NCBI GenBank assembly: GCA_023382265.1
Contig: JAMCPX010000056.1
Coordinates: 61,174 to 125,173, forward strand
Length of the DNA stretch: 64,000 nucleotides
Direction: 5' to 3'
Origin: Deltaproteobacteria bacterium
GTDB lineage: Bacteria > JAMCPX01
Shown: positions 7,985 through 17,045 of the stretch, in pieces
Numbering within the stretch: the first letter of the stretch is position 1
How the letters are laid out: each line of letters opens with the position of its first letter
The notes under the pieces: generated by a model
What the model was told of the DNA's origin: nothing
Databases searched by the model: none
The model's input: only the letters and a program-made list of their open reading frames with translations
Program-made: the position numbers and the translations under genes

Positions 7985-9862
7985 ATGAAATATGTATCTT
8001 TGATCATAGGATTGTTTTTTATGGTTATTGCAAGCTGTACAGCAACGAAAACTTCAAACACAGCAGCAGGTTATTACGTACAGGTCGTTGCTGCACAGTA
8101 CTCGATTCCTGCGGATGGGACTTCAACCACCGTTATTACGGCAACAGTGAAATCTTATACAGGCTTGAGTGTTACCGATGGTACTGTTGTACATTTTCAA
8201 ACAACCAAGGGCGATTTCGTTACACCAACCGTTTTAGGGCAAACAGCAGATGTCCCTACAAATGGCGGTACAGCCTCAATAAATCTGCAAAGTACTACAA
8301 CAGCAAACCAGGCAATGGTAACAGCAAATGTAGGAGGTATTAGCAATTATACGTCGATTCAATTTACAGGAACAAGCAGCAGTAATAGTAGTAGCAACGG
8401 CAGCAGCAGCGGTAATAGTAATAGCAGCGGTAGTGGTAATTCTGGAACAGGGACAACGCCTACTACTTTTGTGGCGTCTAATCTTACTGCAACCGTAACA
8501 GAACTCAGGGTTACACCGTTTAAACCAAATCTGACGACACTAATACTCACAGCGAGTGATGCGGCAGGTAATGCTGTCCCTAACAACACTGCGGTAACAT
8601 ACACAATAAACAATAATCCGGGGGGATGCGCGTTTATTTCTTCATCCGGTGCAAATCTTGGAACTGCATTTACCACACAAACGGTTAGCAGCACCGCTTC
8701 CGCACTTTTTAGCAGCGGTACACATTCTGGTGTTGCACTCGTTACAGCAGCTTATTCAATAAGTGGACAGACATTTACCAATTCCGCATGGATTGTTGTA
8801 GATGGAGGCCCTGTTGCAGGTGGAGTCCATTTTGGTATGGCAGTAGTGCATGCCAATATGCGGGGGTTAACCTGTTATGGAGAACCGGATCAGGTGAGTG
8901 TTTATCTAACGGATAGATACTCAAACCCTGTACCGGATGGTACTCCAGTGTATTTTTCTTCCCGCGGCGGGCTGATAGCTCCAATTGCATATACTGTAAA
9001 CGGACAAGCAAGTACGACACTTTATTCAAGTATCCTTCCACAGATAATGCTAATTCCATGGCCATCAGATGTCCCTCTGTATGATAATGCATTTGATACA
9101 ACGGAAACTACCCAACCATTTACTGCTGTGGCAACTACTCCGGTAAACGGATGGAATGAGGTTGTTGCGTATACTTATGGGGAGGAATGGTTTAATGATG
9201 AAAATCAGAATGGTGTCCATGATCCAGGAGAACCGGTCATACATCAGGGCGATCCATGGATTGACGCAAACCAGGATTTTACTTATGATACCTATGCAAC
9301 GTGGTATCATTCAAATGATGGTACTGTATGCAGTACTTATGCTGCCGGGTGTTTTACAGATACAATAACATTAACAGGCCCTCTTGAACCTTATATTAAT
9401 GATAAGACAGGACTTGAATGGTACTGGCCAAGCACGACCGGTGCACTATATTCCCCACCGGCAGCTGATCCAACCAATTCTGAGTGGTCATCTCAAACCG
9501 CTGTATGGAACCATATCATCGTTGTGTATTCCGGTGAACCTGCAATATCATTTACACCGACTGCTGCTACATTAAATACCACAACAGCAACAGTATCTGC
9601 ATTTACTGTATATTTTGGTGATATGAATGGCAATGCATTATCTGCAGGGAGTACTATTGCGGCAGCGCTGCAGGGACTCAGTGGAGTAAATGTTTCTCCT
9701 CAGAACTACGATGCCCATACCAGAACCATAGGTACTTTTGTGTTATCAACTACGGCTCAAAGCACACCAGGCTCCGGATTTTTAGTCCTCACCCTCACAA
9801 CGCCCAATTTTGGATGTAATGGCGGCAAGGAAGTTGTCTCTATACCGGTTATTGTTCAATAG
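7985..9862 (+). CDS. Secreted lipoprotein with Ig-like (Big-1/invasin-like) domains
   Basis: AAGGAGG precedes the ATG. The N-terminus has a lipoprotein signal ending VIASC, so C18 would be lipidated and the 625-residue protein anchored in a membrane, probably the outer one. Residues ~28-130 resemble a bacterial Ig-like domain (IPADGTSTTVITATV; DGTVVHFQTTKGDF). A Ser/Asn/Gly linker spans about 131-155, followed by further Ig-like segments (AGNAVPNNTAVTYTI; SNPVPDGTPVYFSS). Around residues 400-435, DENQNGVHDPGEP and DANQDFTYD resemble calcium-binding loops. A structural or adhesive surface role is likely; the ligand is unknown. It is closed by a clear intrinsic terminator. Confidence 0.8.
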   Translation: MKYVSLIIGLFFMVIASCTATKTSNTAAGYYVQVVAAQYSIPADGTSTTVITATVKSYTGLSVTDGTVVHFQTTKGDFVTPTVLGQTADVPTNGGTASINLQSTTTANQAMVTANVGGISNYTSIQFTGTSSSNSSSNGSSSGNSNSSGSGNSGTGTTPTTFVASNLTATVTELRVTPFKPNLTTLILTASDAAGNAVPNNTAVTYTINNNPGGCAFISSSGANLGTAFTTQTVSSTASALFSSGTHSGVALVTAAYSISGQTFTNSAWIVVDGGPVAGGVHFGMAVVHANMRGLTCYGEPDQVSVYLTDRYSNPVPDGTPVYFSSRGGLIAPIAYTVNGQASTTLYSSILPQIMLIPWPSDVPLYDNAFDTTETTQPFTAVATTPVNGWNEVVAYTYGEEWFNDENQNGVHDPGEPVIHQGDPWIDANQDFTYDTYATWYHSNDGTVCSTYAAGCFTDTITLTGPLEPYINDKTGLEWYWPSTTGALYSPPAADPTNSEWSSQTAVWNHIIVVYSGEPAISFTPTAATLNTTTATVSAFTVYFGDMNGNALSAGSTIAAALQGLSGVNVSPQNYDAHTRTIGTFVLSTTAQSTPGSGFLVLTLTTPNFGCNGGKEVVSIPVIVQ

Positions 9863-9884
9863 CTTGGTATCACAATTGAATCCG

Positions 9885-9913
9885 AAAAAGGCGGGTAAAA
9901 CCCGCCTTTTTTT
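9885..9913 (+). terminator. Rho-independent terminator
   Basis: Stem GGCGGG (9890-9895) / CCCGCC (9901-9906) with a TAAAA loop, extended by an A5 / T7 tract and ending in a T-run. It lies 23 bases after the stop of the Ig-like lipoprotein gene and separates it from the kinase gene. Confidence 0.9.
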
Positions 9914-10001
9914 ATTTGAAGTCGAATATGTAGATTGACTTTTCATATAATAGTAATATCTATTTCTATCCATAGTCATAGTATATGGACAATAAGAAAA
10001 T

Positions 10002-12359
10002 ATGGATATTGTAACCAACAATCTATCGGATTTATTTGATAAGCTCCGCGGTAGCTTATCTTATCTGCTTGCTACTGACCCTTACAGCTCCATTATAAAA
10101 CTATTGGCAGGCATTATCTTATTTTATTTAGCATATTTGATAATAAAAAGGCTTTTCTCTCATGGCAGCTCGAATAAGACAAATTTTGCAAGCTCTGCAA
10201 GAAATGCGTTACGGCATGGCGATTATGCAGCCGCTGCTGATTATTATATGTACGACGGCAAACTTCAAAAGGCTTATGAATTGTATTTGAAAGCTGGTGC
10301 AAAGAAAAAAGCCGCAGATGCAGCACTTCAAATGAAAAAGATCGATAGTGCAATAAATTTAATGCTTGAAGCAGGGGATCCTTCCGGTGCGGCAAAGATA
10401 GCAAAAGGTAATAATAATTTTGTCAAAGCTGCTCAGATATATGAATCAATAGATAGTACAACGGAAGCTGCAAGTGCTTATGAGCAGGCAAAGGATTATA
10501 CAAAAGCAGCGCAGATGTATGAGAGAGCAGAGATGTTCCAAAATGCGGGAGAGCTGTATTTAAAAATAAACAACATTAGCAGAGCAGCGCAATGCTATCT
10601 GAAAGCATTCAACAGCGATTATGCAAAGGATAAGATGGAGATTGATCCCGAATATGCGTCAAGAATGGTAGAACTTGCCGATAAAACTGGTGATCTCTTG
10701 AGTAAAATCAATATGCACGAGAAGGCTGCAAAAATTTATGCAGTAATGAGGCTTTATGATCTTGCCGCACAGGCTTATAAAAAAGCAAACAAGCCTGTTG
10801 ATGCAGCTGAGGTCCTTTTAAAAATGAATAAACCGATTGAGGCTGCCGAATTATTGGAGAGCGCGGGTGATCATGTAAAGGCAAATACCATAAAGGCAGA
10901 ATATTACAGGGGAGAAAATCAGCCGGAAAAGGCTGCGCAGCATTATGAAGCGATAGGCGAATACGTAAATGCAGCAGAGCTTTACGCTATTGCGGGGAAT
11001 TATAAAAAGTCGGGAGAGATGTATGGAAGCTCGAAAGAGTATGAACTTGCGGCAGAGATGTACGAGAATGCAATGGAGCTTCAAGCATCTGCAGCATTTT
11101 ATGAAAAAGCGGGTAATCTGATAAAAGCAAAACAGCTCTATGAGTATATTGGAGACAGGAAAAGTCTTATCATCACACTGAGCAAGGAGGGGAAATTCAT
11201 AGAAGCGGCGGAGCAATACATCCAGCTCGGGCTGGTTGATGCTGCTATACAGGTTCTTCAAAAAGTGACCCCCGACAGAGAATCAGACTACATTCGTGCT
11301 TGTGTAATGCTCGGGGATCTCTTTATAAATAAAAGCATGTATACACAGGCACTTGAAAAGTATAAGAAAATTATTGGTAAGAAACCGCTTGATAAAATAA
11401 CCATTGATGCATATTACGGTGTTGCCGTAGCGCTTGAAAATACGGGTGAGAGTCAAAAGGCTCTTATGATCTATGAAAAGATTATAGCGGAAGATATCAA
11501 TTATAAGGATACACAAAAACGTATAGATAAAATCAGAAAACAATCCGCAGCTCCTTTTCAAAAAGTGGCATCGGAAATAAAGAGGTATGAGATAATCAAA
11601 GAGATCGGCAGGGGTAATATGGGTAAGGTATACGAAGCTTATGACAATGTACTCGAGCGTAAAGTGGCTTACAAAGTCCCTTCAATTGATCTCGAGCACA
11701 ATGCGGAACTTTTAAATGATTTTTTAAGGGAAGCAAAGTCCGCTGCTGCATTAAATCATCAAAACATAGTAATCGTGTATGACGCCGGTAACCAGGGCAA
11801 TGAGTATTATATAGCAATGGAGCTGGTGCAGGGTAAGATGTTGAAGGATATGCTGGCTGCAAGGGGCAGCTTACCTCTTAAACGGATATTAAATATTTCT
11901 CAACAGCTTGCCAGAGCGCTTGTATACGCACACAATAAAAATGTTATACATAGGGATGTAAAGCCCGGGAATGTTATGATAACAGAAGATAGTACAGTAA
12001 AATTGATGGATTTCGGGCTTGCAAAGATCATCCATGATGCAACGCAGCATACAACAAAGATAATCGGAACCCCCTATTATATGTCTCCTGAACAGATCAA
12101 AGGTGATAAAATTGATTTTAGAACAGACATATATTCATTTGGGGTGGTTTTATTTGAAATGATCACCGGTACTCCGCCTTTTACAAAAGGAGATATATAC
12201 TATCATCATTTACACACGGCTCCTCCTTCGCCGAAAGATATCGTGAATGATATACCTCAATCATTAAACGATATTACTGTAAAATGCCTGCAAAAGGAAC
12301 CAACCATGCGGTTCAATAAGACATCGGATCTCCTCGTCTCAATAACAGCCGTTGTCTGA
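10002..12359 (+). CDS. Membrane-anchored TPR-repeat Ser/Thr protein kinase
   Basis: This 785-residue protein has one hydrophobic helix near residues 31-49. A long run of TPR/SEL1-like helical repeats follows (about 60-510; recurring A-A-x-x-Y/YE units such as KAAQIYESIDSTTEAASAYE). A complete Hanks-type kinase domain ends the protein (about 529-783): glycine loop IGRGNMGKVYEA, catalytic K558 in VAYKV, HRDVKPGN with D652, DFG at 670-672, and GTPYYMSPEQ. All key residues are present, so it should be active. In most bacterial kinases of this class the kinase is N-terminal; here the sensor-like repeats come first. The TPRs probably bind a protein partner or substrate. No cognate phosphatase gene is seen nearby. 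Confidence 0.9.
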   Translation: MDIVTNNLSDLFDKLRGSLSYLLATDPYSSIIKLLAGIILFYLAYLIIKRLFSHGSSNKTNFASSARNALRHGDYAAAADYYMYDGKLQKAYELYLKAGAKKKAADAALQMKKIDSAINLMLEAGDPSGAAKIAKGNNNFVKAAQIYESIDSTTEAASAYEQAKDYTKAAQMYERAEMFQNAGELYLKINNISRAAQCYLKAFNSDYAKDKMEIDPEYASRMVELADKTGDLLSKINMHEKAAKIYAVMRLYDLAAQAYKKANKPVDAAEVLLKMNKPIEAAELLESAGDHVKANTIKAEYYRGENQPEKAAQHYEAIGEYVNAAELYAIAGNYKKSGEMYGSSKEYELAAEMYENAMELQASAAFYEKAGNLIKAKQLYEYIGDRKSLIITLSKEGKFIEAAEQYIQLGLVDAAIQVLQKVTPDRESDYIRACVMLGDLFINKSMYTQALEKYKKIIGKKPLDKITIDAYYGVAVALENTGESQKALMIYEKIIAEDINYKDTQKRIDKIRKQSAAPFQKVASEIKRYEIIKEIGRGNMGKVYEAYDNVLERKVAYKVPSIDLEHNAELLNDFLREAKSAAALNHQNIVIVYDAGNQGNEYYIAMELVQGKMLKDMLAARGSLPLKRILNISQQLARALVYAHNKNVIHRDVKPGNVMITEDSTVKLMDFGLAKIIHDATQHTTKIIGTPYYMSPEQIKGDKIDFRTDIYSFGVVLFEMITGTPPFTKGDIYYHHLHTAPPSPKDIVNDIPQSLNDITVKCLQKEPTMRFNKTSDLLVSITAVV

Positions 12360-12423
12360 TGCAAGGTTATTAACCCGCGTAATGCATTAAAAAGAATGCA
12401 CGCGATAGCAAAAAACATATTGC

Positions 12424-12442
12424 AGGGGCAGGACTTGCCCCT
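12424..12442. repeat. Short perfect GC-rich hairpin
   Basis: AGGGGCA (12424-12430) and TGCCCCT (12436-12442) form a perfect 7-bp stem with a 5-base loop in the spacer between the kinase and PfkB genes. No T-run follows, so it is not a standard terminator. A bulged hairpin precedes it (CGCGT...GCATT with AATGCACGCG, about 12374-12403). It resembles an extragenic palindromic repeat unit. Confidence 0.4.
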
Positions 12443-12542
12443 GTGGAGAAAAACCGCGGCGTTCAACGAGCAGGCTTTCTTATTGTTGCCTTTTGTGTTT
12501 AGATCGGTATATCTTTATTTTTTATTTAAAGGAGACAGCGTT

Positions 12543-13451
12543 ATGAGTTTATTGGTCGTTGGTTCTGTTGCATTTGATACAGTTGAAACCCCATTTGGCA
12601 GGGCAGAGGACGTACTCGGTGGCTCTGCAACATATTTTTCAACATCCGCCAGTTTTTTTACGGATGTAAAATTGGTTGCTGTTGTAGGCATGGATTTCCC
12701 GGAGAAGCATATAGAGTTTCTTAAGCAGAGAAAGATAGATATAACCGGACTTCAGCGGGCAAAAGGGAAAACGTTCCGATGGGAAGGAAAGTATGATTTT
12801 GATCTTAATAATGCCAAAACACTTGATACCCAGCTTAATGTGTTTGCTTCATTCAATCCTCACATTCCCAAAGAATACAGGGACACCGATTATGTATTTC
12901 TCGCTAACATCGATCCAGAGCTTCAGCTTGAAGTGTTAAAACAGATAAAAGAACCAAAACTTGTAGCATGTGATACAATGAATTTCTGGATCCAGAGAAA
13001 ACCCGATGAATTAAAAAAAACAATCCGGCATGTGGATATCCTTACCATTAATGAGGCAGAGGCCAGGGAACTTGCACAAGAAGTAAATCTGGTGAAGGCT
13101 GCAAAAGCGATCATGTCTTATGGTCCCAAAACAATTATTGTGAAACGCGGTGAATACGGAGCGATTATGTTTTCCGACCACAGCATATTTTCAGCACCCG
13201 CTTATCCACTTGAAATGGTTTTTGATCCTACCGGAGCTGGAGATAGTTTTGCGGGCGGTTTTATGGGTTATCTTTCAAAAATCGATGGTATGTCTGATAA
13301 AAACATCCGGCAGGCCATAATTATGGGAAGTGTTATGGCATCATTCGATGTTGAAGATTTCAGTCTTAATCGTATGAAAAAACTCACGCATCATGACATT
13401 GAAAAACGATTTATGGAATTTAAACACCTCACGATATTTGAAACCATATAG
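12543..13451 (+). CDS. PfkB-family carbohydrate kinase
   Basis: A 302-residue ribokinase-superfamily kinase. I take the ATG at 12543 because AAAGGAGA lies just before it and the product starts directly with the family's N-terminal strand (LLVVGSVAFDTVE). The upstream extension from 12396 is hairpin-containing spacer. The N-terminal sugar-binding GGSATYFSTSASFF and the C-terminal signature DPTGAGDSFAGGF (228-240, catalytic base D234) are intact. Members phosphorylate sugars or nucleosides; the substrate cannot be assigned. It lies alone between a kinase gene and a convergent membrane-protein gene. Confidence 0.9.
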   Translation: MSLLVVGSVAFDTVETPFGRAEDVLGGSATYFSTSASFFTDVKLVAVVGMDFPEKHIEFLKQRKIDITGLQRAKGKTFRWEGKYDFDLNNAKTLDTQLNVFASFNPHIPKEYRDTDYVFLANIDPELQLEVLKQIKEPKLVACDTMNFWIQRKPDELKKTIRHVDILTINEAEARELAQEVNLVKAAKAIMSYGPKTIIVKRGEYGAIMFSDHSIFSAPAYPLEMVFDPTGAGDSFAGGFMGYLSKIDGMSDKNIRQAIIMGSVMASFDVEDFSLNRMKKLTHHDIEKRFMEFKHLTIFETI

Positions 13452-13514
13452 ATGCAAGGTTTCATCCTTTTACGTCAGCGTGACTGCCAAATTTTGCCTC
13501 CATACCGGTTTTAC

Positions 13515-15950
13515 CTATCGCATTTTTTGAGTTAATCTTGTGTCATTCGGGAACAATTCTAATGCCTTATTCAAAAAATCCTGTGCATTTTTTCTTAACC
13601 CCTGTTCCTTATATATACGGATTATTTTGACATAGCCATCTTCATATCGCGGATTCATCATGATAGCCATTTTGTATGATAATAAAGCGTTATACCAGTC
13701 TTTATCCTTTCCATATAAATTACCGAGCATTACATAAAACGAATAATCGGAGGGTATATAGTAGATTGCATTCTTTAATGTTTGTATCGCCATACCGGAT
13801 CTGCCTGTTGATACGTAAAGATTTGTAAGAAGTTCGTAAGCCTGTTTGTTTTTTTTATCTTTATCTATAATTTCATGCAACAGTCCGATTGCACCTGTTA
13901 CATCATTTACCCTGGCTTTTAAAGAAGCTTCATAAAATAGTATGGTTGTATTTGTTACACCTAATGATTCTATCTGTTTCAGCGCCTTCATACTATCAGG
14001 GATTATCCCTACGAGTGTGTGGAGATAGCGGTCTGCATGTATATTATCGGATACTATAAGCCGTTTTAATATCTTTATTGCCTGTTTGTTTTCCCCTTGC
14101 TTTATGAATGTATTAGCAAGCACCCATTCCCCGTCCTTAAGCTCCTCGGCCAGCTTCCATACTCTTTGTTCGTTAACCCCGTGTGATATAAGTTCGGCAA
14201 TTGTGTTCCGTACGTAAGGAGGATATATATTACATGCCCTTCTGTAATACGATATTGCTTTACCGGCGTTCCCGTGTTCGAGTTCAAGGGATGCAAGCCT
14301 TAATGCAAGAGATGCGTTTGTGGGATCAAGACTTAATGACTTTTGTGTATATATGACGGCACTGTCTATATTTCCCTCATACTCATAAAGTGCCCCGATA
14401 TCTTCAGGGTAATATGGATTCCATGTGCACAAAGTCTGAGAGATCTTCATCTGGACTATTGCATCATCAAGCTCGTGCTGCTTTCCATCTCTTATGAATG
14501 ACTGAAATAATGCCTCTCCATATATGTTATGAAGTTTATCCGTGTTTAGGAATTTCAATGATTTTATTAATGTTTGTTTGGCATCGGCTATTTTGTCCTG
14601 CTCAAAAAATGCCCTTCCCTTTTTATACAGATAATCCCCATAAATCGCCCTCACACATAAAATCGATAAGGTTAAAAATAAAACGATAGAAATAATACCC
14701 ATGGAGATGCGAACTCTGGCAGATAATTTTTTAACATAATCTGGCGGAAAGTTGTTGTTATGAAATTGTAAGACTGAAAGTGTTGCAGACATAAGCAATA
14801 GAGCAGAAATCAAATTGGATGGAACGATAATACCGAAATCGACGAAATTATGAAAGATTAAAAACAGGGTAGAGGTTAATCCCGCCCAGATTATTAACTT
14901 TTTAAAATTTGATTTTGTACTCCTTATCCCCTTGATCAGGGAATATATCCATAAAACGATTATCCATAAAATAATAGCAATCCCGATACCGCCGGTATCA
15001 TCAGCGATCTCTATAAAAACATTATGAGCATGATTGACAAGGTACAATATGCCGGCAGGCCTGAATCTGTGAAATGCGTCTTCATATGTTCCTGCTCCCC
15101 ATCCAATAAACGGATGTAGCATAAACATCTTTACAGAACCAGACCAGATGCCCAGCCTTTGAGAAGCGCTGAGCATAAATAACTTGCTGAACATTCTTTG
15201 TTCAAAAGGATAAAGACTCAGTACAAACATACCAGCTGCTATTACCGCTACGAGCATTACAACCGCTGTCTTTTTGTTATAAAGCCGGAGCCACGGGGCA
15301 ATGAGAAATGTGATGGATATCGCAAGAATAAATGAGATGTACCCCCCTCTTGAAACAGACAATAAAAATCCAATTCCAATAACAAGTACCGCCGATATCA
15401 TAAACAGTCTTTTTTTTAACACATCCCTTTTGTACATGCTTAAAGCAAGTGCATATGGCAGCAGCATACCGGTAAGCATTGCGATATGATCATGATTAAC
15501 AAGCCAGCCGGAGAAAACCATATTGTGCGTTTTAAAGTGGGAAAAATATACGATCACGTATATCAAAAGCAAAAAAACATTTGTGTAGAGTACAGCTTCT
15601 ATAAGCAGTTTACTTAGATTAAGACTGCCGTAAGAAGCGTAAATATAAATTAAAAAAAAGATTATCATTGATTCTGCAAAAAACGATTCAAAAACGTACC
15701 TCTGATTGCTCTGCCTTATTATCAATGCCTGTATCAAAAGGTATGCAAATAGTGTGATAACGGGAAACAGCATATTGAATTTTGGATAATTTAAAAAGCC
15801 TTCTGAGATCCATTGTATTAAGACGAGCATTGAGAGCAAAGACACGCCCAACACTATAAGCAGCTTATCCATTAAAAACGGTGAACCGTAATGTAATGAT
15901 GTCCCTGCAATAAAAAATATACCGAATAAAATTATTATTCTTTTTATCAT
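13515..15950 (-). CDS. O-antigen ligase/polymerase-like membrane protein with C-terminal TPR domain
   Basis: The 811-residue protein has about a dozen transmembrane segments in residues 1-430. A Wzy_C/WaaL-type periplasmic loop is visible (HPFIGWGAGTYEDAFHRF then NHAHNVFIEIADDTGGIG, near residues 280-320). Residues about 450-811 form TPR repeats. Such proteins join or polymerise lipid-linked glycans onto lipid A, polysaccharide or proteins at the periplasmic face. TPR-bearing versions are often linked to glycoprotein ligation (family knowledge), but the acceptor is not shown here. It stands alone, convergent with the PfkB gene and 53 bases from the divergent DksA-like gene, and away from the polysaccharide cluster at 34-47 kb. 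Confidence 0.85.
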   Translation of the reverse strand: MIKRIIILFGIFFIAGTSLHYGSPFLMDKLLIVLGVSLLSMLVLIQWISEGFLNYPKFNMLFPVITLFAYLLIQALIIRQSNQRYVFESFFAESMIIFFLIYIYASYGSLNLSKLLIEAVLYTNVFLLLIYVIVYFSHFKTHNMVFSGWLVNHDHIAMLTGMLLPYALALSMYKRDVLKKRLFMISAVLVIGIGFLLSVSRGGYISFILAISITFLIAPWLRLYNKKTAVVMLVAVIAAGMFVLSLYPFEQRMFSKLFMLSASQRLGIWSGSVKMFMLHPFIGWGAGTYEDAFHRFRPAGILYLVNHAHNVFIEIADDTGGIGIAIILWIIVLWIYSLIKGIRSTKSNFKKLIIWAGLTSTLFLIFHNFVDFGIIVPSNLISALLLMSATLSVLQFHNNNFPPDYVKKLSARVRISMGIISIVLFLTLSILCVRAIYGDYLYKKGRAFFEQDKIADAKQTLIKSLKFLNTDKLHNIYGEALFQSFIRDGKQHELDDAIVQMKISQTLCTWNPYYPEDIGALYEYEGNIDSAVIYTQKSLSLDPTNASLALRLASLELEHGNAGKAISYYRRACNIYPPYVRNTIAELISHGVNEQRVWKLAEELKDGEWVLANTFIKQGENKQAIKILKRLIVSDNIHADRYLHTLVGIIPDSMKALKQIESLGVTNTTILFYEASLKARVNDVTGAIGLLHEIIDKDKKNKQAYELLTNLYVSTGRSGMAIQTLKNAIYYIPSDYSFYVMLGNLYGKDKDWYNALLSYKMAIMMNPRYEDGYVKIIRIYKEQGLRKNAQDFLNKALELFPNDTRLTQKMR

Positions 15951-16003
15951 ACTTTACAAATTGAATTATTCCATTTATAGCATATATTTAAGTGGAGTTA
16001 CTA

Positions 16004-16387
16004 ATGGAAAAAGAAAAATTAAAAGAATTCCAGCAAATCCTTTTAAGGATGAAGCAGGATATACTTAATGACGCTTCAGAGCTATCAAATAATTTTCAAA
16101 ACGGCGCAAATGTCCAGGAAAGGATCCCGGATACAAACGACAGGGCTTCTATGGAATCCGATTCAAGATTACTGTTAAGACTAAATGATAGGAACAGAAA
16201 GCTGATATTAAAAATAGAAGAATCCTTGAAAAAGATTAAACAGGGCAGTTACGGTGTATGTGAGATATGCGGTGAAGAGATCTCCGAAGAAAGATTGAGG
16301 CTGAGGCCTGTAACAACCCAATGCATAAGCTGCAAAACGGAGCTTGAGGGTAACGAAAAGCTTTTAAAAAAGACTACAAAAAAATAG
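16004..16387 (+). CDS. DksA/TraR-family zinc-finger protein
   Basis: A 127-residue protein with an N-terminal coiled coil (about 1-75) and a four-cysteine zinc finger C86-x2-C89...C107-x2-C110 (CEICGEE, CISC). I choose the ATG at 16004 with GGAG seven bases upstream, not the GTG at 15992. DksA-type proteins enter the RNA polymerase secondary channel and, with (p)ppGpp, alter initiation. A bifunctional rel gene is present at 57 kb, consistent with a stringent-response role. The usual DksA tip acidic residues are not clearly placed, so it could be a DksA paralogue such as YocK. Confidence 0.88.
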   Translation: MEKEKLKEFQQILLRMKQDILNDASELSNNFQNGANVQERIPDTNDRASMESDSRLLLRLNDRNRKLILKIEESLKKIKQGSYGVCEICGEEISEERLRLRPVTTQCISCKTELEGNEKLLKKTTKK

Positions 16388-16423
16388 CATAGATCGTTTT
16401 TTGGCAGAACAAAAGGAGGAAAT

Positions 16424-16990
16424 ATGGGCACAGGGGCATGGATACTATTAATAGCAGTTTTGACGATAGCATTCTGGGCAATTGCAATTTATAACGGGTT
16501 TGTAAGAATGAATGCAGGGATTGAAAATTCATACAAGCAGATCGATGTTCAACTAAAAAGAAGATACGATTTAATCCCGAACCTTGTTGAATCCGTCAAA
16601 GGCTATATGAAGTTCGAAAAGGAAACACTTGAGTCTGTCATAAATGCAAGGTCAAAGGCAATGACATCGCCTCCGGGTACGGATAAATTTGCTGCTGAGG
16701 GGGCTTTATCGGGTGCTTTGTCAAAGTTGTTTGCTGTTGCAGAAAATTACCCCGATCTTAAATCAAACACAGAGGTCCAAACATTGATGGAGGAGCTGAG
16801 GACAACCGAAAACCAGCTCGCATTCTCGAGGCAGTACTACAATGACAGTGTAATGAGATTTAATACAAAAACGATGCAGTTTCCTGCAAACATCATAGCA
16901 GGCATGTTTAACTTTAAGCCCAAAACTTATTTTCATGTTGAGGAAGCAGCAAAAATAACCCCAAAGGTTGACCTGAACATCGGTGCGTAA
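16424..16990 (+). CDS. LemA-family membrane protein
   Basis: A 188-residue protein preceded by AAAGGAGGAA. One N-terminal transmembrane helix (about 5-23) is followed by the characteristic LemA segment YKQIDVQLKRRYDLIPNLVE and helical repeats (LRTTENQLAFSRQYYNDSV; FPANIIAGMFNF). Family length is about 190. The function is poorly defined; LemA proteins often neighbour HtpX or TPM-domain genes, neither of which is found here. Transcribed with the DksA-like gene 36 bases upstream. Confidence 0.93.
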   Translation: MGTGAWILLIAVLTIAFWAIAIYNGFVRMNAGIENSYKQIDVQLKRRYDLIPNLVESVKGYMKFEKETLESVINARSKAMTSPPGTDKFAAEGALSGALSKLFAVAENYPDLKSNTEVQTLMEELRTTENQLAFSRQYYNDSVMRFNTKTMQFPANIIAGMFNFKPKTYFHVEEAAKITPKVDLNIGA

Positions 16991-17045
16991 ATAATATTTA
17001 TATTATAATTGCCCAGTCCTGTTTGCAACGAGATGACTACTTGAA

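Noticed and set aside
7900..8061. N-terminal extension of DeoB by 54 hydrophobic residues
   Set aside because: DeoB is cytoplasmic, its metal motif starts at the chosen N-terminus, and the extension overlaps the divergent lipoprotein gene.
16984..17045. FMN riboswitch upstream of ribD
   Set aside because: The spacer is only about 60 bases and has none of the conserved RFN stem sequences.
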